A DNA stretch of 32,979 nucleotides, taken from assembly GCA_014381505.1 (NCBI GenBank), contig JACNLK010000048.1, forward strand, positions 1 to 32,979, read 5' to 3'. Under the pieces are notes generated by a model that was not told the origin of the DNA, did not search any database, and worked only from the letters and a program-made list of their open reading frames with translations. Both the position numbers and the translations under genes were made by a program. The number at the start of each line of letters is the position of its first letter. The stretch's first letter is position 1. This document shows positions 26,439 to 32,979 of the stretch, piece by piece. Origin of the DNA: Candidatus Desulfatifera sulfidica. GTDB taxonomy: Bacteria > Desulfobacterota > Desulfobulbia > Desulfobulbales > Desulfocapsaceae.

Positions 26439-27950
26439 ATGACTGAAGAAAACGGTAGCACCACAGGCAGGAAGAGCGGCAAACCACAGAAGAGGCCTGG
26501 CTCCGGAGTGAAAAGTGAGGCAGGGGCGCCATCAGTCGGGGATGCGACTGGTTCCGGCCAGCCTCTTTCTCAGAGTAAAGCTGACAATAATCATGCCAAA
26601 AAAAATAATGATGCCCCAAGGCATAAGCGTGGCCCGAAGAAAAATACTCCTGAGAACAGTTTCTGGGATCCAGCCAGTTTTGTGGTTGAACCCCAGGCGG
26701 GTAAAACCCGTTTTCATGATCTGGATCTCCCTGCAGAGTTGATGCATGCTATCCATGATCTGGAGTTTGAGTTCTGTACTCCTATCCAGGCCGAGGCTCT
26801 GCCGCAGGCCATTGCCGGGCGTGATGTGGTGGCCAAGGCCAGTACCGGCACCGGTAAAAGTGCGGTTTTTCTGATTGCTTCATTTGCACGGTTGCTCCAG
26901 AAAGAGCAGGGACGACGCAGACCGGGCCGTCCGCAGGTCTTGGTTATTGCACCCACACGAGAGCTGGTTGTTCAGTTGGCCAAAGATGCGCGTGCCCTTG
27001 GCAAATATACAGAGCTTGAGGTTGTTGCTGCCTATGGCGGTATTGATTATCAAAAACAGCGTCAGCGCTTGCAGGAAAAGCGGGTGGATATCCTGGCAGC
27101 GACTCCCGGACGCCTGCTTGATTATGTGGGGAAAGGTGTTGTCAATCTGTCTGAGGTTTCCATCATGGTTATTGATGAGGCTGATCGAATGCTCGATATG
27201 GGCTTTATACCGGATGTCCGCAAGATCATCTATAAGACGCCCGATAAATCAAAACGACAGACTGTGCTTTTCTCCGCGACCTTGACCGAGGACGTTAAAC
27301 GTCTTTCTTCACAATGGTGCAGAGAGCCGGTTTCCATTGAGACTGAGTCAGATCAGATGACAGTTGAAACGGTTGAGCAGATCGTCTACATGACCACCAC
27401 GACTGAGAAGTATGATGTCCTCTATAATCTGCTTCAGAGTGGTGATTGTGATCGAGTCATGATCTTTACCAATATGAAAAATGAAGCCAGGCGTTTGAGT
27501 GAGCGTTTACGTCGTAACGCAATTGATTGCGTTCTCCTGAGTGGGGATGTCCCGCAGCAAAAACGGAGCTCCCGTCTTGAATCATTTCGTGAAGGCCGGG
27601 TGAAGATATTAGTTGCAACTGATGTGGCTGGGCGAGGTATCCATATTAATGGTATCAGTCATGTGGTGAACTATACACTTCCCTATGAACCTGAGGATTA
27701 TGTTCACCGTATCGGGCGCACCGGGCGTGCTGGAAAACCTGGAATTTCCATAAGCTTTGCAGATGAATCTGGTGGCTTTTACTTGCCTGACATCGAGGAA
27801 TTCATAGGCGAGAGCCTCCCTTGTGCCGTACCGCCAGAGGAGTTACTGGTTCCGGCTCCCAAAGGGACTGTGCAGATTAAAAGTGAAAAATTTATTGATT
27901 CAGGTAAAAGTAAAAAGGGGATGAAAGGAGGGCGTCGGCCACGCCGCTAA
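26439..27950 (+). CDS. ATP-dependent RNA helicase, DEAD-box family (RhlB/RhlE-like)
   Basis: 503 aa; 'TPIQAEALPQAIAGRDVVAKASTGTGKSAVF', 'APTRELV', 'ATPGRLLDYV', 'VIDEADRMLDMGF', 'FSATL', 'HRIGRTGRAGK'; basic N- and C-terminal tails. Confidence 0.95.
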   Translation: MTEENGSTTGRKSGKPQKRPGSGVKSEAGAPSVGDATGSGQPLSQSKADNNHAKKNNDAPRHKRGPKKNTPENSFWDPASFVVEPQAGKTRFHDLDLPAELMHAIHDLEFEFCTPIQAEALPQAIAGRDVVAKASTGTGKSAVFLIASFARLLQKEQGRRRPGRPQVLVIAPTRELVVQLAKDARALGKYTELEVVAAYGGIDYQKQRQRLQEKRVDILAATPGRLLDYVGKGVVNLSEVSIMVIDEADRMLDMGFIPDVRKIIYKTPDKSKRQTVLFSATLTEDVKRLSSQWCREPVSIETESDQMTVETVEQIVYMTTTTEKYDVLYNLLQSGDCDRVMIFTNMKNEARRLSERLRRNAIDCVLLSGDVPQQKRSSRLESFREGRVKILVATDVAGRGIHINGISHVVNYTLPYEPEDYVHRIGRTGRAGKPGISISFADESGGFYLPDIEEFIGESLPCAVPPEELLVPAPKGTVQIKSEKFIDSGKSKKGMKGGRRPRR

Positions 27951-27990
27951 TAATTGCTGAGATTTTGGCAGTTGGAGAACCCGGTTAGAT

Positions 27991-28030
27991 AAAGGCTGGT
28001 CAGTTGAGTAATCACTGACCAGCCTTTTGT
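27991..28030. terminator. Rho-independent terminator after the helicase
   Basis: aaaggctggtcagt (27991-28004)/actgaccagccttt (28014-28027). Confidence 0.8.
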
Positions 28031-28273
28031 GTTTTGCCCGCTATGGTTGAAAAATCCTGCCTGCGCCAGGAAGGCGTCACCCTGACCACCGGGGCTACAT
28101 CTGTAACCAGCAATAATTATTGTAAAATTGTAATGTGTAACTTCAGAAGAAGAAATCCCTGTTGAACACTCTGGGAAAAATTTAATAATTGAGACATATT
28201 TGAGGTGAATGATTATCGTTTTCGGTAAATAAAGAGCGTCACAGCCTAGACTGAAACAGAGAAGGAGCAAGTT

Positions 28274-30136
28274 GTGGACTTTCAAAACATAAATGAAATA
28301 GAACCGGGCAGAAACATCCTGGGGCAGGAGGAAAGTCCTTATCTCCTGCAGCACGGAAACAATCCGGTCCACTGGCAGGTCTGGGATGAGCAAGCTTTTA
28401 TCCGGGCCCAAGTGGAGGACAAGCCCATCTTTTTATCAATTGGTTATTCCACCTGTCACTGGTGTCATGTCATGGCCCATGAATCCTTTGAAAATGAAAA
28501 AGTTGCCGCGTTTCTCAATACTCATTTTGTGAACATCAAGGTGGATCGGGAGGAGAGACCCGATGTGGATCAGGTCTATATGGCGGCCTGCCAGATGTTG
28601 ACCGGAGCAGGAGGGTGGCCACTTTCTCTGTTCCTGCTTCCTGATCTGAAACCTTTTTATGCCGGAACCTATTTCCCACCTCAGGCCCTTTCTGGGCGGC
28701 CTGGTTTCATGGATCTCCTGCAATCAATTAATCAGGTCTGGAAGCATCAGCGCGGACAGGTCAATCAGACTGCGGAAGATCTGTTCAGTCGCTTGAAAGA
28801 ACAGGATGCGTATGTTTCAGGGCACCTTGATGATCATTGGCTTGATCGTGGAACCGCTCAGTTTTCTGAAAGTGTTGATGTGAAACATGGAGGATTTGGC
28901 GGAGCACCGAAGTTTCCCCGCCCGGTTGTGCCGGATTTTCTCCTTCGCCATGGTGGTCGAATCGAAGATCTCCGTATTCAGAAGATGGGCCTGAATCATC
29001 TCCTGGCCATGGCACGGGGGGGAATTCATGATCAGGTGGGGGGCGGTTTTCACCGATATTCTGTTGATGAGGCCTGGCAGGTGCCTCATTTTGAGAAAAT
29101 GCTCTACGATCAGGCTCAACTGGCCAATGTTTATCTGTTTGCCCATGAACAGACAGGTGATCCTTTTTTTGCCCAGGTTGCCAGAAATACCCTGGATTAT
29201 GTGTTGCGTGATCTCAAGGATGAGCGTGGAGTCTTCTACTGCGGTGAGGATGCCGATAGTCCGGATCTGAAGTCACCTGGTATTCAACGGGAGGGCGCTT
29301 TCTATCTGTGGCGCTTGGATGAATTGAAAGCACTCCTGACTCCTGATGATATGAAACTCTTAACACTGATCTTTGCTCTGAGGGCTCAGGGAAACGTCAT
29401 CCATGATCCACACCTGGAGTTTTCGGGGCAGAACGTTTTCTGCCGTCAGCATCACTGGCGCAGAGACTGTGTTGTCCAAGGTCTGGCTGAGCAGGATGTT
29501 GAAGAGCGCTTGAAAGGAATCATGGGGATTTTATTCGAGGCCAGGCGGCAACGACCGCGTCCTCATCGGGATGAGAAGATACTGGTATCATGGAATGGCT
29601 TGATGATCTCGGCCTTGGCACGTGCTGGAGCTGTTCTTAAGGATGAGCGTTATTCTCAGGCGGCGGTTCAGGCAGCAGATTACTTTGCCATGAAATTTCA
29701 GAAACAGGGCGCGTTGCGCCACTGGTGGCGATCTGATGAAAGGGATTGTCCTGCGGGGCTGGCTGATTATACGTCACTCGTGCAGGGTCTGCTGGACATG
29801 TTCGAAGCTGGAAGAGATCAGCAATGGTTGGATATTGCTCTGGCCTTGAGTCGAAAACAAGATGATATTTTTGCTGATGGTCGAGGTGGGCTCTATGATT
29901 ATCAGGATCGTTCTGATCTCCTGTCGCGGGGCCGCACAGATTATGACGGGGCAGAACCGGCACCCGGATCGGTGGCTGTCATGAATTATCTGCGTCTTGG
30001 GGTCCTCTGTAATGATCAATGTTGGGTCCGGCGAGCCGAGGAAGTCTTAAGTACCTTTGCGCAATCCCTGAACCGTTATCCAGCGGCCCTGCCGCACATG
30101 CTTTCAGCCATGGAATACCGGCGCACTTTCTGCTGA
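28274..30136 (+). CDS. Thioredoxin-domain (DUF255/YyaL, SSP411-like) protein
   Basis: 620 aa, GTG start; '[48 protein letters not shown]', '[28 protein letters not shown]'. Confidence 0.95.
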   Translation: MDFQNINEIEPGRNILGQEESPYLLQHGNNPVHWQVWDEQAFIRAQVEDKPIFLSIGYSTCHWCHVMAHESFENEKVAAFLNTHFVNIKVDREERPDVDQVYMAACQMLTGAGGWPLSLFLLPDLKPFYAGTYFPPQALSGRPGFMDLLQSINQVWKHQRGQVNQTAEDLFSRLKEQDAYVSGHLDDHWLDRGTAQFSESVDVKHGGFGGAPKFPRPVVPDFLLRHGGRIEDLRIQKMGLNHLLAMARGGIHDQVGGGFHRYSVDEAWQVPHFEKMLYDQAQLANVYLFAHEQTGDPFFAQVARNTLDYVLRDLKDERGVFYCGEDADSPDLKSPGIQREGAFYLWRLDELKALLTPDDMKLLTLIFALRAQGNVIHDPHLEFSGQNVFCRQHHWRRDCVVQGLAEQDVEERLKGIMGILFEARRQRPRPHRDEKILVSWNGLMISALARAGAVLKDERYSQAAVQAADYFAMKFQKQGALRHWWRSDERDCPAGLADYTSLVQGLLDMFEAGRDQQWLDIALALSRKQDDIFADGRGGLYDYQDRSDLLSRGRTDYDGAEPAPGSVAVMNYLRLGVLCNDQCWVRRAEEVLSTFAQSLNRYPAALPHMLSAMEYRRTFC

Positions 30137-30157
30137 TCTCCTCTCCTGCAATCAAAA

Positions 30158-30205
30158 TGCACACAAAAAAGGCGGTCTCAATAAAGGACCGCCTTTTTGT
30201 GTGCA
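30158..30205. terminator. Bidirectional terminator between convergent DUF255 gene and wrbA
   Basis: tgcacacaaaaaaggcggtc/gaccgcctttttgtgtgca, ~19-bp stem with a single A bulge. Confidence 0.85.
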
Positions 30206-30209
30206 GGTA

Positions 30210-30821
30210 TTACGCGTTAAGCTTCATGGCAATTCTTGCCACATGCTCACCTTGATAGCGAGCACCGGCCAATTCATTCTCAGAAGGCAGGCGAGAACCA
30301 TCCGTGCCGGCAATCGTTGATGCACCGTATGGTGAGCCGCCTGTGATTTCATCGTTACGCATCTGTCCGTCAAAAGCATAAGGCAGGCCAACGACGACCA
30401 TGCCGTGGTGCAGGAGTGTGGTGAGAAAAGAAAGGATGGTCGCCTCCTGACCTCCATGTTGAGTGGCCGTCGAGACAAAGACACTGCCCACCGTGCCCAC
30501 CAGAGCACCTTGCTGCCAGAGACTTCCTGTTGCATCAATAAACTGACTCATTTGACCGCACATATTGCCGAAACGAGTTGGCGTCCCAAAAATAATCGCT
30601 CCGGCTTCGGAGAGTTCATTCACTGTGGCAACAGGAATGTCGGTTAGATTTTTCTGGGCCTCGGTGGCACCCATTGCGGCAATGACGTCATCGGTCAATG
30701 TCTCAGGGACGCGACGTAATACAACTTCCACTCCGTCAACAGAAGATGCGCCTTCGGCAACTGCTTCAGCCATCAGTTGTATATGTCCATAAAGGGTATA
30801 AAATAAAATGATAATTTTCAT
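30210..30821 (-). CDS. wrbA: NAD(P)H:quinone oxidoreductase, WrbA family
   Basis: 203 aa; '[54 protein letters not shown]', 'GLPYAF'. Confidence 0.93.
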   Translation of the reverse strand: MKIIILFYTLYGHIQLMAEAVAEGASSVDGVEVVLRRVPETLTDDVIAAMGATEAQKNLTDIPVATVNELSEAGAIIFGTPTRFGNMCGQMSQFIDATGSLWQQGALVGTVGSVFVSTATQHGGQEATILSFLTTLLHHGMVVVGLPYAFDGQMRNDEITGGSPYGASTIAGTDGSRLPSENELAGARYQGEHVARIAMKLNA

Positions 30822-30940
30822 GTCAGGCCTCCCGGATCTGTGTTGATCTGTACATCACAATATTAAGGTACCTTGGATGAACTGTAATTCTCAAGATACT
30901 ACTACATTGTAGCGATGAAAGGTGGGGCTGGCAAGGGGAA

Positions 30941-31465
30941 TTATCTGCGATTGAGCAAGGTGAGAACGTTGAGATAAATCTTTTCTGAAATATCGTCGAT
31001 GATTAAACTCAATGCTTCTGCCTCATTTCCGGCAGTTTGCGTGTTGCTGCTGCCAATGAAGTAGGATTCGGTCCAGGTTTCAGAGGGGATTTCCAGGAGA
31101 AGCAGGTTGCTCGATTGATCCTTGAGAACATAGCGAACGGTGAGAATGACTTTGACTTCACTGGTCGCCCCTGTGCCTGCAGAAGTGAGGCTTGGAATAT
31201 CAAGGCTGATAATTTCGCCAGCCAGGAGAAGATTGGCAGCTTTCCCAGGTGAAACTGCTTTGATTGCAGATGATTTCTGAAACCATCGCTGAAGCGAGCG
31301 AGACATGCGGCTACTGAGGCCGAGATCACTGGTTCGATTCTTCCAGGGATTAATCTGGATAGTCTGTTCCGGGCCTGTGTAGATATAGGGATTGCGATAG
31401 CCACATGATACAGGCAGGCACAGAATGACTAGGATGAGAATCAGGATTCGGCCAGACGTCTTCAT
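30941..31465 (-). CDS. lptE: LPS-assembly lipoprotein LptE-like
   Basis: 174 aa; lipobox-like 'LCLPVSCGYR', LptE-type fold pattern; directly downstream of leuS, a common leuS-lptE arrangement. Confidence 0.7.
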   Translation of the reverse strand: MKTSGRILILILVILCLPVSCGYRNPYIYTGPEQTIQINPWKNRTSDLGLSSRMSRSLQRWFQKSSAIKAVSPGKAANLLLAGEIISLDIPSLTSAGTGATSEVKVILTVRYVLKDQSSNLLLLEIPSETWTESYFIGSSNTQTAGNEAEALSLIIDDISEKIYLNVLTLLNRR

Positions 31466-31487
31466 GGTTCTTTCCCCGAGTTACTGG

Positions 31488-32979
31488 TCAGACAACGATG
31501 TTGACCAATTTGTTTTTAATAACAATTGTTTTACGTACTGTTTTGTCAGTAATAAATTTTTGGATATTGGGGTCAGACAAGGCCATTTGCTTGACGGTAT
31601 TCTCATCCTGATCAGCGGCAACCTGGAAACGTGCACGGACTTTACCATTCACTTGGATAACCACAGTTACTTCGTCATCACGAGCTGCATCCTCATTAAA
31701 TTCCGGCCATGCTTCCTGATCAATAGTGGTCGGTTTTCCCATCTGTTGCCAGAGCTCCGCTGTAAAATGGGGGACCATGGGTGACAGGAGAAGGAGGATG
31801 GTCTCGCATGCTTCGTGAATCAGGACAGGATCAACTGCCTGCTCCGCCTCACCTGCAGAAAGAGATGAGAGCGTGTTGAATAATTCCATGACGCCGCTGA
31901 TGGCCGTGTTGAAATGGAAGTTGTTTTCAATGTTCTCCGTTACACGGCGTATAGTCTGGTGAGTCTTGCGGTGCAGTGAGCGACCGGACTCGTTCATGTC
32001 AGCATCGTTTATTGCCCCGTCAGTCTTGAGTTGTTCAAGGTTTGACATGATATAGCGATGGATGCGATTCAAAAAGCGGAAGGAGCCTTCGACGCCCTTG
32101 GCGTTCCATTCAAGATCCTTTTCAGGGGGCGCGGCAAAGAGGCTGAAAAGTCGTGTTGTGTCGGCTCCATATTGCTGGATCAGATCATTGGGGTCAACCA
32201 CATTCCCCTTAGATTTTGACATCTTGGAACCGTCCTTGATCACCATGCCTTGAGTAAGAAGGTTGGTGAAGGGCTCGTCAATGGTCAGATAACCCAGATC
32301 GCGTAGAACCTTGGTAAAAAAACGAGAGTAGAGAAGATGCAGAATAGCGTGTTCTACACCACCAATGTACTGATCAACGGCCAACCAGTGAGCTGCCTTG
32401 TCTTTGTTCAGCGGGGCCTTGTCTTCCCGTGGGCTGGTGTAGCGGGCAAAATACCAGGATGACTCCACAAATGTATCCATGGTGTCAGTCTCACGTCGGG
32501 CCGATCCGCCACAGGCAGGACAGTTGGTTTCAATAAAAGAAGGGCGCTGGTGCAAAGGGGCGCATTGCTCTTCCGCTCCGTTTTTATCTGCTGGTAGAAC
32601 GATTGGCAGGTCGCTCAGGGGAACAGGCTGAACACCACAACTCTCGCAATGAATCATCGGGATTGGCGTCCCCCAGTAACGCTGGCGGGAGATGCCCCAG
32701 TCGCGGAGACGAAAGGTTGTCTGGGCAAGACCAAAACCCTGCTGTTCCGCGTGGGTCACAATGGCTTTTTTGGCAACTGAAGAATCCATGCCAGTAAAGT
32801 CGCCGGAATTGGCTAACAGGCCGACATCTGTGCATGCCTCAGACATTGTGTTTACATCAATATCTGTGTCTGCCGGAATAACCACGGGTTTGATGTCCAG
32901 GTCGTATTTGCGGGCAAATTCAAAATCACGCTGATCATGGGCTGGTACGGCCATGACCGCACCTGTGCCATATTCCATG
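31488..32979 (-). CDS. leuS: Leucine--tRNA ligase, C-terminal part (5' end beyond window)
   Basis: 'MEYGTGAVMAVPAHDQRDFEFA' (editing domain), 'VDQYIGGVEHAILHLLYSRFFTKVL', 'MSKSKGNVVDP'. Confidence 0.97.
   Translation of the reverse strand, partial: MEYGTGAVMAVPAHDQRDFEFARKYDLDIKPVVIPADTDIDVNTMSEACTDVGLLANSGDFTGMDSSVAKKAIVTHAEQQGFGLAQTTFRLRDWGISRQRYWGTPIPMIHCESCGVQPVPLSDLPIVLPADKNGAEEQCAPLHQRPSFIETNCPACGGSARRETDTMDTFVESSWYFARYTSPREDKAPLNKDKAAHWLAVDQYIGGVEHAILHLLYSRFFTKVLRDLGYLTIDEPFTNLLTQGMVIKDGSKMSKSKGNVVDPNDLIQQYGADTTRLFSLFAAPPEKDLEWNAKGVEGSFRFLNRIHRYIMSNLEQLKTDGAINDADMNESGRSLHRKTHQTIRRVTENIENNFHFNTAISGVMELFNTLSSLSAGEAEQAVDPVLIHEACETILLLLSPMVPHFTAELWQQMGKPTTIDQEAWPEFNEDAARDDEVTVVIQVNGKVRARFQVAADQDENTVKQMALSDPNIQKFITDKTVRKTIVIKNKLVNIVV

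Noticed and set aside
27947-28411. 154-aa minus-strand ORF over the helicase-DUF255 gap
   Set aside because: Runs through a terminator and into the DUF255 N-terminus; low-complexity, no family match.

Overview
The window reads as a bacterial chromosomal segment, probably from a Desulfobulbales-like anaerobe (inferred from gene content only). It is densely coded and mostly housekeeping. Contents in order: the C-terminal part of a nucleoside-recognition-type membrane protein; avtA-like transaminase; DUF4177-like protein; an apparently self-contained cobalamin riboswitch unit with no recognisable B12 gene behind it; a feoA / FeoB-associated Cys-rich peptide / feoB iron operon on the minus strand; a CDF metal transporter with an unusual C-terminal extension; a second feoA; two paralogous group-2-like sigma-70 factors; tRNA-Glu(CUC); an FMN-reductase family protein; malQ; a compact futalosine-pathway menaquinone cluster (mqnE, mqnC, mqnX-like, mqnA, ubiX-like, ubiA-like); an MFS (UMF1-type) transporter; DUF3108 protein; adk; purC; pyk; a DEAD-box helicase; a DUF255/thioredoxin-domain protein; wrbA; lptE-like; and the C-terminal part of leuS. 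No CRISPR array, phage or transposase gene was seen. The points most worth a second look are: (1) the promoter + cobalamin riboswitch + intrinsic terminator leading only to a 30-codon ORF and facing feoB; (2) a small-RNA-like unit at about 2475-2583; (3) an intrinsic terminator about 14 nt from the mqnE start codon; (4) the divergent short sigma paralog with a 700-bp leader; (5) a REP/MITE-like nested palindrome at 16395-16501; (6) two small ORFs (57 and 30 aa) missing from the supplied ORF track.
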